Assembly (NCBI RefSeq): GCF_018397995.1
Contig: NZ_BBQH01000013.1
Location: 45,141 to 109,140, forward strand
Direction of reading: 5' to 3'
Source: Rhizomonospora bruguierae
GTDB taxonomy: Bacteria > Actinomycetota > Actinomycetes > Mycobacteriales > Micromonosporaceae
DNA: 64,000 nucleotides
In this document: positions 35,701-43,221 of the stretch, piece after piece
Layout of the letters: each line of letters starts with the position of its first letter
Position numbering within the stretch: position 1 is the first letter of the stretch
Translations under genes and position numbers: made by a program
The notes under the pieces: model-generated
What the model was told of the DNA's origin: nothing
Databases searched by the model: none
What the model saw: the letters and a program-made list of their open reading frames with translations, nothing else

Positions 35701-35956
35701 GGAACAGCCCGGGCTCGGCCGGCCGCAGCGACTCCCGCAGGTGGTCGAACCACGCCGGGTGGGTGAAGTCGCCGGTACCGAGCAGGTGCACGCCCTTGCG
35801 ACGGGACCAGCGCGCCAGGTTCGGCAGCGTCAGGTCGCGGCTGCAGGCGCGCGAGTAGCGGGAGTGGATGTGCAGGTCCGCGACGAAGGGCGGGACTGAC
35901 TCGACCGGCACCTCGACCGGCTCCGGACGAAAGGCGGGCACGCCGCATCCTGTCAT
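32747..35956 (-). CDS. Endonuclease Q-like/UvrD helicase fusion
   Basis: A 1069-residue two-part protein. The N-terminal ~420 residues match the EndoQ/TIGR00375 family: PHP motif VADLHIHSRYSRACSRD, LLGTGDFTHPAWFDHLRE, RLVSNSDAHSPAAL, and a Zn-ribbon (ACGVNW, then GLCPQCQRPLTVGV). A basic/Pro linker (~455-500) follows. The rest is a superfamily-1A helicase: Walker A LLIVAGPGTGKTRTL (~533), CLAITFTRRAAEELRARL, motif II RWIFVDEYQDVDEAQ (~680), DPDQAIYSFRGAD, LTRNYRS, TLHAAKGLEFPVVFLVG and FVGLTRAQDRLYVTHS. EndoQ nicks DNA 5' of deaminated bases (established for archaeal and some bacterial members), so cleavage coupled to unwinding is the inferred role. It is the last gene of a close-packed run. 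Confidence 0.9.
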   Translation of the reverse strand: MTGCGVPAFRPEPVEVPVESVPPFVADLHIHSRYSRACSRDLTLPNLARWSRRKGVHLLGTGDFTHPAWFDHLRESLRPAEPGLFRLTEEAERELARALPPRLASTEERAQTRFMLSVEISTIYKRDDRTRKVHHLVYLPDLAAAARFNAALGRIGNLGSDGRPILGLDSRDLLEITLEASPDGYLVPAHIWTPWFSALGSKSGFDAIADCYVDLADHIFAVETGLSSDPAMNWRVSSLDRYRLVSNSDAHSPAALAREATRLTCALDYYAVREALRTGDGLHGTIEFFPEEGKYHADGHRACGVNWEPHRTREAGGLCPQCQRPLTVGVLSRVEDLADRPEGTVAPGAKRVTHLVQLHEVLAEIHGVGAKSKTVEGEVNSLVAALGPELAILTAAPLDEVGRAGGEPLAEAIGRLRRGEVRRTAGYDGEYGVIRLFAPGELGGQADALFDLPAPGQRATKPVPAKAAPKRKPAKKPAAEAPPPPPITPPPSPHEPFEPMLAGMEEVGTGLLDRLDAMQRVAASAPGGPLLIVAGPGTGKTRTLTHRIAYLCAELNVYPEECLAITFTRRAAEELRARLDALLGPVAEDVTVATFHSLGLAILRENAKAAGLGPKFRIADDTEREAARAEAGDDDQAYAKLLRAADLVDLDELVTLPLALLKADKALMKRYRERWRWIFVDEYQDVDEAQYELLRKLSPRDGNLCAIGDPDQAIYSFRGADVRYFLRFSEDFTDARLVRLTRNYRSSAPIVAAAVQAIAPSTLVSGRRLDPARLDPEAPLIGRYPAGSVADEADFVARTVDELVGGLSHRSLDSGRVDGRAAPSGALSFGDVAVLYRTDAQAAAIVAALSRAGIPVQKRSHDRLRDRAGAAAIVRELRHAGGSGPLAERLRQAAQVLARRCTAPTLDAPAGPALTEDDIWSGVDLLTPLARRCGTDLAQFTTQVATGAEVDALDPRAEAVTLLTLHAAKGLEFPVVFLVGCEDGLLPLRLPGGGPPAEDDLAEERRLFFVGLTRAQDRLYVTHSRSRFRFGADRDMRPSPFLDAIDRGLFERLGDTEPRRPKDRQLRLL

Positions 35957-35986
35957 GTCGGCGCCGGTCGGCGCGCGCCGCCACGC

Positions 35987-37276
35987 CTACCGTGTGCTCC
36001 GCAGCTCAACGAGCGTCACCTGCGGCGGCGCGCCGACCCGCACCGGCGGCCCCCAGAAACCGGCCCCGTTGGTGACGAACACCGGCATCCCGTCGACCCG
36101 CCCCAGCCCGGACACGACCGGCTGTTGCAGCTTCACCAGCAGGTTGAACGGTGCCAGTTGGCCGCCGTGCGTGTGCCCGGAGAGCTGGAGGTCGACGCCG
36201 CGCCGGGCGGCCTCGTGCGCCTGCACCGGCTGGTGCGCCATCAACACCACCGGGCGGGACGGGTCGCGCCCGGCCAGCGCCCGGTCGTAGTCCGGCGGGT
36301 CGCCCTGCTCGCCGCCGGTGGCGTCGTTCACGCCGGCCAGGTCCAGCCCGGCGATCTCCACCCGCTCGTTGCGCAGCACCCGCAGCCCGAGCCGGCCGAC
36401 CTCCTCGACCCACTCGGCCGCGCCGGAGTAGTACTCGTGGTTGCCGGTCACGAAGAAGGCGCCCCGCCGGGAGCGCAGCGCGCCCAGCGGCTCGGCGGCG
36501 GGGCCCAGCTCGGCCACGGTGCCGTCGACCAGGTCGCCGACCACGGTCACCAGGTCCGCGTCCAGGCTGTTGATCTTCTCGACGATGCGCTCGGTGTGCG
36601 CCCGCCCGGCCAGCGGTCCGAGGTGAATGTCCGAGACGAGCGCGACCCGCAGCCCGTCCATCGAGCGCGGCAGCTTGGCGAGCGGGATCTGGACCCGGTT
36701 GAGCCGGGGCGGCCCCATCGCCGTGCGCACGCCGTACCCGACGGTGCCGGTCGCCGCGAGGCCGGCCATGATCGCCGCACCCCGGGAGAGCACCACCCGC
36801 CGCGGCACCGCCCCCGGCACGGGCGGCTCAGCGGGTACGGATGGCTCCGCCAGCACGGGTGGCGCCTGCTCGGCCACCGCCGCCTTGGCGGCGCCGTTAC
36901 GCGGGCCCGCCGCGACCCCGGCGAGGCTCACGTCACCCGGCACGCCGCTGGAAACCGGGACGGCCGGGGTTGCCCGGCGGGCCCGGCGGCGCAGCAGCAG
37001 GCGCGCCACCAGCATCGGGATCTCCAGCACGAGCAGGCTGACCAGCAGGTAGAACATCAGCGCCAGCCAGATGAAGCCGGGCCAGGCGAGCCAGCCCGCA
37101 CCGGCCCGGGTGCCCACCAGCGTCGCCGGCACCAGAAGTCCGCCGACCAGCACGGCCAGCCCCGCCACCCGGCGCCACCGGCCGGGGCGAATGGTGTCGC
37201 GGACGAGCCGCTTCCACAGGTACAGGTGGATGAGGACGACGACGAGCACCGCCGTCGCCAGGAAACCAATGATCAC
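35987..37276 (-). CDS. Membrane-anchored metallophosphoesterase (YkuE/YaeI type)
   Basis: A 429-residue protein with an N-terminal helix, two or three further helices (to ~90), a Pro/Ala linker, and a Tat-like or helix segment (VVLSRGAAIMAGLAATGTVG). A calcineurin-like domain carries all metal motifs: LVSDIHLGPLAGR, VVGDLVDGTV, FVTGNHEYYSG, VVLMAHQP and LSGHTHGGQLAP. GTG 37276 lies 14 nt past moaD. Relatives act on UDP-diacylglucosamine-type or other phosphoesters at the envelope; the substrate here is unknown. Metal residues are complete. Confidence 0.9.
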   Translation of the reverse strand: MIIGFLATAVLVVVLIHLYLWKRLVRDTIRPGRWRRVAGLAVLVGGLLVPATLVGTRAGAGWLAWPGFIWLALMFYLLVSLLVLEIPMLVARLLLRRRARRATPAVPVSSGVPGDVSLAGVAAGPRNGAAKAAVAEQAPPVLAEPSVPAEPPVPGAVPRRVVLSRGAAIMAGLAATGTVGYGVRTAMGPPRLNRVQIPLAKLPRSMDGLRVALVSDIHLGPLAGRAHTERIVEKINSLDADLVTVVGDLVDGTVAELGPAAEPLGALRSRRGAFFVTGNHEYYSGAAEWVEEVGRLGLRVLRNERVEIAGLDLAGVNDATGGEQGDPPDYDRALAGRDPSRPVVLMAHQPVQAHEAARRGVDLQLSGHTHGGQLAPFNLLVKLQQPVVSGLGRVDGMPVFVTNGAGFWGPPVRVGAPPQVTLVELRSTR

Positions 37277-37290
37277 CGGGGGTCCATCGC

Positions 37291-37566
37291 TCAGCCGCCC
37301 GCGAAGGGGGGCAGCACGTCCAGGGTCGCGCCGGCCGGCAACGCCGCCTGCCGGTCCCGCCAGACCACCCCGTCCACGAGGAAGCTGGCGATCTCCAGTA
37401 CCCGGCCGAGGGCGGGACCCCGGCGGGCGGTGAGGTCGGCGGCGAGTTTCTCCAGCGACCAGCCGGCCGGCGCGGTCTCCTCACCGACCCCCGCGGCGGC
37501 GCGGGCGCCCGCGAAGTACCTGATCGTGATCGTCGGCGACGCCCCGGACGACTCGGAACCGGACAC
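37291..37566 (-). CDS. moaD: Molybdopterin synthase sulfur carrier subunit
   Basis: A 91-residue ubiquitin-like MoaD ending in the essential Gly-Gly (LPPFAGG), whose thiocarboxylate donates sulfur to cPMP. TITIRYFAGARAAAGV is the first strand. The start is GTG 37566, 3 nt past the moaA stop, so moaA-moaD are cotranscribed. The first ~10 residues (SGSESSGASP) are extra. Its partner moaE is elsewhere (24018). Confidence 0.92.
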   Translation of the reverse strand: MSGSESSGASPTITIRYFAGARAAAGVGEETAPAGWSLEKLAADLTARRGPALGRVLEIASFLVDGVVWRDRQAALPAGATLDVLPPFAGG

Positions 37567-37569
37567 CGC

Positions 37570-38604
37570 TCAGCCTCCGATTGCCGACATCGGCCGGCCG
37601 GGCTGGAGGAACGCGGGGTCGTCGATGCCGTGGCCGGCGCGCTTGCCCCACATGGCCACCCGCCAACGCTCGGCGAGTTCCTCGTCCGTGGCGCCGCCAC
37701 GCAGGCCGGCGCGCAGGTCCGACTCCTCGCGGGCGAACAGGCAGGCGCGCACCTGGCCGTCGGCGGTCAACCGGGTGCGGTCGCAGTCGCCGCAGAACGG
37801 CCGGGTGACGCTGCCGATCACGCCCACCTTCGCGGGTCGGCCCGCCGCGTCGGCGTACCCCTCGACGAGCCACGTCTCGGCGGGCGCGCCGCCGCGCTCG
37901 GCCGGGTCGGGCAGGAGGGTGAACCCGGCCCGCAGCGCCGCCAGGATCTCCCCGCCCGTGATCATCGCGCCGCGGTCCCAGGCGTGCTGGGCATCCAGCG
38001 GCATCTGCTCGATGAAGCGCAACTCGTACCCGTGGGTCAGCGCGAACCGCAGCAGCGGCACTGCCTCGTCGTCGTTGACCCCCCGCAGCAGCACCGCGTT
38101 CAGTTTGACCGGGGTGAGCCCGGCATCCGCCGCGGCGGTGAGGCCGGCGAGCACGTCGGGCAGGCGGCGCCGGTGCGCGATGGCGTCGAAGCGCTCCGCG
38201 TGCAGCGTGTCCAGCGAGACGTTCACCCGGTCCAGGCCGGCGGCGCGCAGCGGGGCGGCCATCCGGGCCAGGCCGATCGCGTTCGTGGTCAGGGAGAGCC
38301 GGGGGCGGGGTCGCAGGGCCGCCGCGGCCGCGACGATCCCGGGCAGGCCGGGGCGCAGCAGCGGCTCGCCACCGGTGAACCGCACCTCGCGCACGCCCAA
38401 CCGCTGAACGGCGACCCGGATCAGCCGGTTCACCTCGTCGTCCGTCAGGATCTCGGACTTCGGCAGCCAGGGCAGCCCCTCGGCCGGCATGCAGTAGGTG
38501 CAGCGCAGGTTGCACCGGTCCGTGAGTGATACGCGCAGGTCCGTGGCGATCCGGCCGAACCGGTCCACGAGCGCGTCGACGCGCGGCCGGGGCCGATCCA
38601 CCAT
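37570..38604 (-). CDS. moaA: GTP 3',8-cyclase (radical SAM)
   Basis: A 344-residue MoaA for the first Moco step. The radical-SAM cluster ligands are TDRCNLRCTYCM (CX3CX2C) and the C-terminal second cluster is FCGDCDRTRLTADGQVRAC. Other landmarks are VREVRFTGGEPLLRPGL, NVSLDTLHAERFDAI and FIEQMPLDAQHAW; the C-terminal Gly-Gly (SAIGG) needed for activity is present. ATG 38604 is preferred because GAGG lies 5 nt upstream; GTG 38610 overlaps that site. Confidence 0.97.
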   Translation of the reverse strand: MVDRPRPRVDALVDRFGRIATDLRVSLTDRCNLRCTYCMPAEGLPWLPKSEILTDDEVNRLIRVAVQRLGVREVRFTGGEPLLRPGLPGIVAAAAALRPRPRLSLTTNAIGLARMAAPLRAAGLDRVNVSLDTLHAERFDAIAHRRRLPDVLAGLTAAADAGLTPVKLNAVLLRGVNDDEAVPLLRFALTHGYELRFIEQMPLDAQHAWDRGAMITGGEILAALRAGFTLLPDPAERGGAPAETWLVEGYADAAGRPAKVGVIGSVTRPFCGDCDRTRLTADGQVRACLFAREESDLRAGLRGGATDEELAERWRVAMWGKRAGHGIDDPAFLQPGRPMSAIGG

Positions 38605-38627
38605 GGTCACCTCACCAAGCTAGCGCG

Positions 38628-39533
38628 TCACACCGACAAAAGCCGGCTCGCGGCTGCCACGACGGCCTCCCGGTAAGCGCCGCCGAACAGGGCAGTATGC
38701 ACGAGCAGCAGGTGCAGCTGGTGCAGCGGGACCCGCTGCCACCAGCCGCCGGCCAGCGGCCACACCTCCTGGTACCCGGCGAGCAGGCGGTCCAGGTGCG
38801 GCACGCCGCCCCAGAGGGCCAGCGTCGCCAGGTCGGTCTCCCGGTGCCCGCCGTGCGCCGCCGGGTCCACCAGCCAGCCGCGCCCCGCCCCGCCGGGCTC
38901 GCCGGGAGCCGCCCACAGCACGTTCCCCGGCCACAGGTCGCCGTGGACGCGCGCCGGCGGCTCGGCGCCGCCGTACCCCTCGATCTGATCGATGATCCGC
39001 TCGACCAGCGCGACGTCGTCGCCGGTCAGCGCGTGGTTGTCGGCCGAGCGGCGCAGGTACGGCGCGAGCCGGCGCTCGGCGAACCACACCGGCCACGGCC
39101 CCCGCGAGGGCGTGTTGTCCAGCGGCAGCGACCCGATGTAGCCGGGCCACGACGCACCGAAGGCGTCCGCGCCGGCCCGGTGCAGCGCCGCCAGCTCCCG
39201 CCCGAGCCGCTCGGCGGCCGCCGAGGTCGGCGGCCCCGGCTCCACCCACTCCATCGCCAGCCCGTCGGCCAGCTCGGCCACCACCTCGGGTACCGGCGCC
39301 GCGTCGGCCGCGCGCAGCCAGCGCAGCCCGTTCGCCTCGGCCTCGAAGAACCCCTCCGGTTTCGGCGGGGCACCCTCCGGCCAGCCCTTCGCGAACAGGG
39401 ACGCGCCGTCGTCCAGCGTCAGCCGCACCGCGGTGCAGATGCTGCCGCCGGGTACGGGTGTCTCGCGTATCCGCTGGTGGGTGCGGAAGGCGGTGAGGTG
39501 TCGCGGGTGCGCGCGCAGGTACGCCAGGTCCAC
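38628..39533 (-). CDS. Fructosamine/ketosamine-3-kinase family protein
   Basis: A 301-residue kinase-like protein of the fructosamine-kinase (APH-like) fold: N-lobe SICTAVRLTLDDGASLFAKG, EANGLRWLRAA, AMEWVEPG, Brenner loop RVHGDLWPGNVLW (catalytic Asp, metal Asn) and DPAAHGGHRETDLATLALWG. The family removes ketoamine adducts from glycated proteins. The start is GTG 39533 (frame starts MDLAYLRAHPRH). It is the first gene of the minus-strand run FN3K-moaA-moaD-phosphoesterase-EndoQ/UvrD, with gaps of 23, 3, 14 and 30 nt. Confidence 0.92.
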   Translation of the reverse strand: MDLAYLRAHPRHLTAFRTHQRIRETPVPGGSICTAVRLTLDDGASLFAKGWPEGAPPKPEGFFEAEANGLRWLRAADAAPVPEVVAELADGLAMEWVEPGPPTSAAAERLGRELAALHRAGADAFGASWPGYIGSLPLDNTPSRGPWPVWFAERRLAPYLRRSADNHALTGDDVALVERIIDQIEGYGGAEPPARVHGDLWPGNVLWAAPGEPGGAGRGWLVDPAAHGGHRETDLATLALWGGVPHLDRLLAGYQEVWPLAGGWWQRVPLHQLHLLLVHTALFGGAYREAVVAAASRLLSV

Positions 39534-39612
39534 GATGGGTGACGGTAACCCATGGCCGCGGTGGGCGAGCCGGGCTCACCTTCCGTGATCGGACATTTCG
39601 GTACTGGTCGGG

Positions 39613-39633
39613 CTGTGGAGGAGTTATCCACAG
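39613..39633. promoter_or_regulatory. Inverted DnaA-box-like pair upstream of the DUF4192 gene
   Basis: CTGTGGA (39613-39619) and TCCACAG (39627-39633) form a perfect 7-bp inverted repeat with a 7-nt centre. The right half contains the consensus DnaA box TTATCCACA (39624-39632). It sits in the 139-bp space between the divergent kinase gene and the DUF4192 gene. Confidence 0.45.
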
Positions 39634-39672
39634 GGCCTGTCGAGGGGGTTGTACCCGGTCCAGGGTGAGGGC

Positions 39673-40770
39673 ATGAACTCGTTCCCACCGCTCGACTCCG
39701 ACTCCCGCGCGGCGGGCGGCGCACCGCTCGCCGGCCCCCAGCCGGCCGCCGCGGGTCCGGAGCGCGCCGCCCTGGCGGTCCGTGCGCCGGCGGACCTGCT
39801 CGCCGCCGTGCCCTACCTGCTCGGCTTCCACCCGGAGCGCAGCCTCGTGGTGACCGGGCTGCACGGGTCCCGGCTCACCTTCACCGCCCGGGTCGACCTG
39901 CCGCCCGCCGGGACGCCGACACGGGCCGTGCGCGCCCAGGCCCGGCACGCGGTCGCCGTCGTCGCCCGGCAGCGGGTGGAGGCCGCGCTGCTCATCGGGT
40001 ACGGCACCGCCGAGGAGGTGGTCCCGCTGATGGAGGCGGTCCGGTCCGGGCTGGTGGAGCGCTCCATCGCGGTCGAGGAGGAGTTGCGTGTGGCGGGCGA
40101 CCGGTACTGGTCGCTGCTCTGCTCGAACCCGGCCTGCTGCCCGCCCCAGGGCCGCCCGTTCGACCCGAGCGGCACCGTCGTCGCCGCGACCGCGACCCTG
40201 GCCGGCGAGGTCGCCCTGCCCGACCGCGCCGCGCTGGCCGCGCAGATCGCACCGCTGACCGGCGCCGCCCGCGCCGCCGCCGACCGGGCCACCGAGCGCG
40301 CCGACGAGCGGCTCTCCGCCCTGCTCGCCGCCGCCCGCCCCGCCGATCTGCTCGGCGGCCGGGCGCTGCGGGTGGCCGGGATGGCGGCGGTGGAGGAGGC
40401 CATCGCGCGGCAGCGGGCCGGGCGCCCGCTCAGCGACGACGACATCGCCTGGCTCACGGTCGTCCTGCTCCACCCGCCGGTTCGCGACCACGCGTGGGTG
40501 GCCACCACGGGCGAGGGGTGGGCCGTGGAGTTGTGGAGCGAGGTGCTCCGCCGCGCCGTCGAGGATCTCGTCCCGGCCCCGGCCAGCCTGCTCTCGTTCG
40601 CCGCCTGGCACGCCGGGCGCGGTCCGCTCGCGGGGGTGGCCCTTGAGCGGGCACTCCGCGTCGACCCGACCTACCCGTTGGCCCGGTTCATGGCGGACGT
40701 GCTCTGCGCCGGCGTGCCACCCGAATTGCTGGACGACCTACCCCGGCCCGCGACCCAGACCACCCCGTGA
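39673..40770 (+). CDS. DUF4192 family protein
   Basis: A 365-residue actinobacterial protein of unknown function. It contains the DUF4192 landmarks: VRAPADLLAAVPYLLGFHPE near the start, SLVVTGLHG, AALLIGYG, DRYWSLLCSNPACCPPQGRP with a Cys pair, and LLSFAAWHAGRGPLAGVALE close to the end. ATG 39673 was chosen over a TTG 8 codons earlier. A low-complexity Ala/Pro stretch fills residues 10-30. Members are soluble and highly conserved in actinobacteria; nothing here tells more. Confidence 0.87.
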   Translation: MNSFPPLDSDSRAAGGAPLAGPQPAAAGPERAALAVRAPADLLAAVPYLLGFHPERSLVVTGLHGSRLTFTARVDLPPAGTPTRAVRAQARHAVAVVARQRVEAALLIGYGTAEEVVPLMEAVRSGLVERSIAVEEELRVAGDRYWSLLCSNPACCPPQGRPFDPSGTVVAATATLAGEVALPDRAALAAQIAPLTGAARAAADRATERADERLSALLAAARPADLLGGRALRVAGMAAVEEAIARQRAGRPLSDDDIAWLTVVLLHPPVRDHAWVATTGEGWAVELWSEVLRRAVEDLVPAPASLLSFAAWHAGRGPLAGVALERALRVDPTYPLARFMADVLCAGVPPELLDDLPRPATQTTP

Positions 40771-40791
40771 CCCGCCGACCTTCGGACGCCG

Positions 40792-40880
40792 CCGGCCCCT
40801 GCCGCGCGTGGGTGCCGGGGCACGACGAACACCGACGCGCCCATCACGACCCGTCGGCCCTGTCGCGCGTGGGTGCCGGC
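40792..40880. repeat. Imperfect direct repeat downstream of the DUF4192 gene
   Basis: Copies 40792-40818 and 40853-40880 share CGCGCGTGGGTGCCGG and most of the preceding GGCCC-rich bases, within the 119-bp space between converging genes. No protein-coding content is seen. Confidence 0.5.
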
Positions 40881-40889
40881 CTTCGGCGG

Positions 40890-41876
40890 TCAGGGAAGGA
40901 TGCGCTCGGTGCCGGTGTAGGCGTTCATCGTGGTGCCGCGCAGGAAGCCGACCAGCGTCATCCCGGCCTCCTCCGCCACGTCGACCGCCAGCGTGCTCGG
41001 CGCTGAGACGGCGGCCAGCACGGGGATGCCCGCCATCCACGCCTTCTGCGTCAGTTCGAAGCTCACCCGTCCGGAGACCAGCAGCACATGCCCCCGCAGC
41101 GGCAACCGCTCCGAGCGCAGCGCCCACCCGACCACCTTGTCCACCGCGTTGTGCCGCCCCACGTCCTCCCGCAGCACGACCAGATCCCCGGCCGGCGTAA
41201 ACAGCCCCGCCGCGTGCAGCCCGCCGGTCCGCTCGAACGCCTTCTGCGCCGCCCGGAGCCGGTCCGGCAACCCCGCCAGCACGGTCGCCGGTACCGCCAC
41301 CGGATCGCCACCCACGTCGTACGCCGATCGGGTGCGTACGGCGTCGATGCTCGCCTTTCCGCACACACCGCAGGCACTGGTGGTGGCGAAGTAGCGGGTC
41401 GGGTCCGTCTGCGGCGGCGGTACGTGCGCCGCCAGCGCCACGTCCACCACGTTGTACGTGTTCGGCTCCTCGGTGCCGGCGCACAACTGCGCGGTCCGCA
41501 CGTCACCGGCCCCCCGCACGATGCCCTCGGTGAACAGGAACCCCAGCGCCAGGTCCAGGTCATCTCCCGGCGTGCGCATGGTCACCGCCAACGCCGGCCG
41601 CCGACCCGCACCCGCCGGCCCGACGCGGATCTCCAGCGGCTCCTCGGCGGCCAGGCTGTCCGGTCGCCGGATGGTGGTCGTCGTACCGCCGCCCGCCGCG
41701 TCCACGGCGGCCGTTCCTGTGCCCGTGTTGGCGGCGGCCGTTCCTGTGCCCGCGTTTGCGGCGGGTGCTCCCATGCCCGTGTCCCCGACGGCAACATCCG
41801 GGCCCGCGCCCGTCACGGGCGCGCCCGCGCCCACGTCGATCCGCAGCACCGGCCGCCGGTCCGTCGCCCGTCCCAT
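40890..41876 (-). CDS. fdhD: Formate dehydrogenase accessory sulfurtransferase FdhD with an N-terminal repeat insert
   Basis: A 328-residue FdhD, which passes sulfur from the cysteine desulfurase to the Moco of formate dehydrogenase. Core motifs: [40 protein letters not shown] (the catalytic Cys-x-x-Cys), [39 protein letters not shown] and [14 protein letters not shown]. After [14 protein letters not shown] comes a low-complexity insert of ~45 residues (about 14-58, nonapeptides like NTGTGTAAV) absent from ordinary FdhD. No formate dehydrogenase is in the window. ATG 41876 fits the family N-terminus. Confidence 0.94.
   Translation of the reverse strand: MGRATDRRPVLRIDVGAGAPVTGAGPDVAVGDTGMGAPAANAGTGTAAANTGTGTAAVDAAGGGTTTTIRRPDSLAAEEPLEIRVGPAGAGRRPALAVTMRTPGDDLDLALGFLFTEGIVRGAGDVRTAQLCAGTEEPNTYNVVDVALAAHVPPPQTDPTRYFATTSACGVCGKASIDAVRTRSAYDVGGDPVAVPATVLAGLPDRLRAAQKAFERTGGLHAAGLFTPAGDLVVLREDVGRHNAVDKVVGWALRSERLPLRGHVLLVSGRVSFELTQKAWMAGIPVLAAVSAPSTLAVDVAEEAGMTLVGFLRGTTMNAYTGTERILP
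41704..41838 (-). repeat. Five 27-bp coding repeats inside fdhD
   Basis: Units begin at 41704, 41731, 41758, 41785 and 41812 and decay progressively. The first two are near-identical (GGCGGCCGTTCCTGTGCCCG shared). Each encodes a Gly/Ala/Thr nonapeptide. The period is a codon multiple, so the frame is kept. Confidence 0.8.
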
Positions 41877-42209
41877 CCGCCCATTGTCCGGCATGAAGTC
41901 GTGGCGGGTAACAAAAGCCACTACCCCCATGAATCGGGCACGACGAGTTCGAGATTGGCGTGGATGTTGCCTAGTGTGGCCGTATTCGTCCAGACCTTGG
42001 TACGGGAGACCGATTTCTGCGGCGGATCCATACCAAGATCTCTTGCGGAAGCGGCGACCGTGGGCGCGCCGGTCGGCATCGTTGGGGCGAAGGCCCGGCC
42101 GGCGCACGGAGCACCGGCCCAGGGGTCGCCCGGCCGGCGCGTCGCCCCCGTCCAGCGCCGGGAGGCAGGGGCCTGGCGGGTGCGCCGGGGGTCGTCGCCA
42201 TAGGGTGAG
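41877..42209. other. Divergent intergenic region between fdhD and mobA
   Basis: A 333-bp non-coding gap. It holds the second copy of the palindromic element (41993-42042) and presumably promoters for both genes, though no clear -10/-35 pairs are seen. Confidence 0.6.
41993..42042. repeat. Palindromic intergenic element, copy B
   Basis: GACCTTGGTAC (41993-42003) faces ATACCAAGATCTC (42030-42042). Compared with copy A (26692-26743), the 46-bp core from TTGGTACG to AAGATCTC has exactly the same length and about two-thirds identity, higher in the arms than in the centre, where arm changes partly preserve pairing. Confidence 0.8.
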
Positions 42210-42809
42210 GTGGTGGAGGGGTACGGGGCGCTCATCCTGGCCGGCGGGGCCGGGCGCCGCCTGGGCGGTCGGGAGAAGCCGGCGCGACCGGTGGGTGGGC
42301 GGCCGATGCTGCTGCGGGTGCTCGACGCGCTCGCCGATGCCGATCCTCGCGTCGTTGTCGGGGCGCCGGCGCTTACCGGTGCGCCGACCGATGTCCTGAC
42401 CACTGTGGAGGAACCGCCGGGCGGGGGGCCGGCCGCTGCCGTCGTGGCGGGTCTTCGGCTTGTCCCCGCCCACGTGCCGGTGGTCGCGCTGGTCGCCGCG
42501 GATCTTCCGCTGCTGACCGGTGACGCCGTCCGGCGCCTCATCACCACCGTGGAGAGCATCCCGAGCACCAACGGCGCTATCTATATGGACGTCAATGATC
42601 GTCCACAGTGGCTCTGCGGGGTGTGGCGGCCCGGGGCGCTGCGCCGGCGGGTCCACGAACTGGGTGGGACGCTGCACGGAACGCCGCTGCGGGTGTTGCT
42701 CACCCCACTCGCGCCCGTACCCGTGACCGTCGACACGGACGGCCTGCCACCCTTCTTCGACTGTGATACGGACGCCGATCTGAGGCAGGCAGAGGAGTGG
42801 ATCAGATGA
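42210..42809 (+). CDS. mobA: Molybdenum cofactor guanylyltransferase
   Basis: A 199-residue nucleotidyltransferase that attaches GMP to Mo-molybdopterin to form MGD. The N-terminal signature is [19 protein letters not shown], followed by [20 protein letters not shown] (Mg/GTP Asp), [13 protein letters not shown] and [19 protein letters not shown] 42210 or 42213 are adjacent start options. Its stop overlaps the downstream ATG (ATGA). It forms a pair with the DUF6457 gene, divergent from fdhD. Confidence 0.93.
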   Translation: MVEGYGALILAGGAGRRLGGREKPARPVGGRPMLLRVLDALADADPRVVVGAPALTGAPTDVLTTVEEPPGGGPAAAVVAGLRLVPAHVPVVALVAADLPLLTGDAVRRLITTVESIPSTNGAIYMDVNDRPQWLCGVWRPGALRRRVHELGGTLHGTPLRVLLTPLAPVPVTVDTDGLPPFFDCDTDADLRQAEEWIR

Positions 42810-43051
42810 CGCTGGACGAGTGGATCGCCGTGGCGTGCCGCGAGTTGGGGCTGGACCCGGCCGAACTGCGGGCCCAGGTGGTGCTGGATCTGGCGCGGGA
42901 CGTCGCGCACCAGGTGCTGCGGCCGGCGGCACCGGTGACGGCTTACCTGCTGGGCGTGGCGGTCGGGCGTGGCGCGGACCCGGCCGAGGCCGCCGCGCGG
43001 CTCACCGCCCTGGCCGTGGGGGCCGAAGACAGCGCCGCCGAAGCACCGTGA
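42806..43051 (+). CDS. DUF6457 small protein linked to mobA
   Basis: An 81-residue helical protein translationally coupled to mobA (ATG 42806 within the mobA stop). Features: [36 protein letters not shown] and [20 protein letters not shown]. Actinobacterial members sit next to mobA or are fused to it (family knowledge); the role is unknown, probably accessory to MGD formation. Earlier in-frame GTG 42797 was rejected in favour of the overlapping ATG. Confidence 0.83.
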   Translation: MTLDEWIAVACRELGLDPAELRAQVVLDLARDVAHQVLRPAAPVTAYLLGVAVGRGADPAEAAARLTALAVGAEDSAAEAP

Positions 43052-43221
43052 CCCGCGGCCGGATCCACCCATCGCGGACGCGGAGAAGGGCGCCCGGCGG
43101 CGGCTGACACGTCGCCGTACACGGCCCGGAACAATGCGGGCCAACCACCGGGACGCATCGGCGCCCACCACCGCCAGGCAGCACGGTCTCGATAGGGTGT
43201 GGCGGACGGGACGGAGGGATC

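Noticed and set aside
33530..35899. 789-codon open frame antisense to the EndoQ-UvrD gene
   Set aside because: The sense strand carries complete PHP and helicase motifs; the antisense product is low-complexity Gln/Arg/Val/Gly sequence.
36125..38407. 760-codon plus-strand open frame antisense to the metallophosphoesterase, moaD and moaA
   Set aside because: It covers three well-defined minus-strand genes and has no domain-like sequence.
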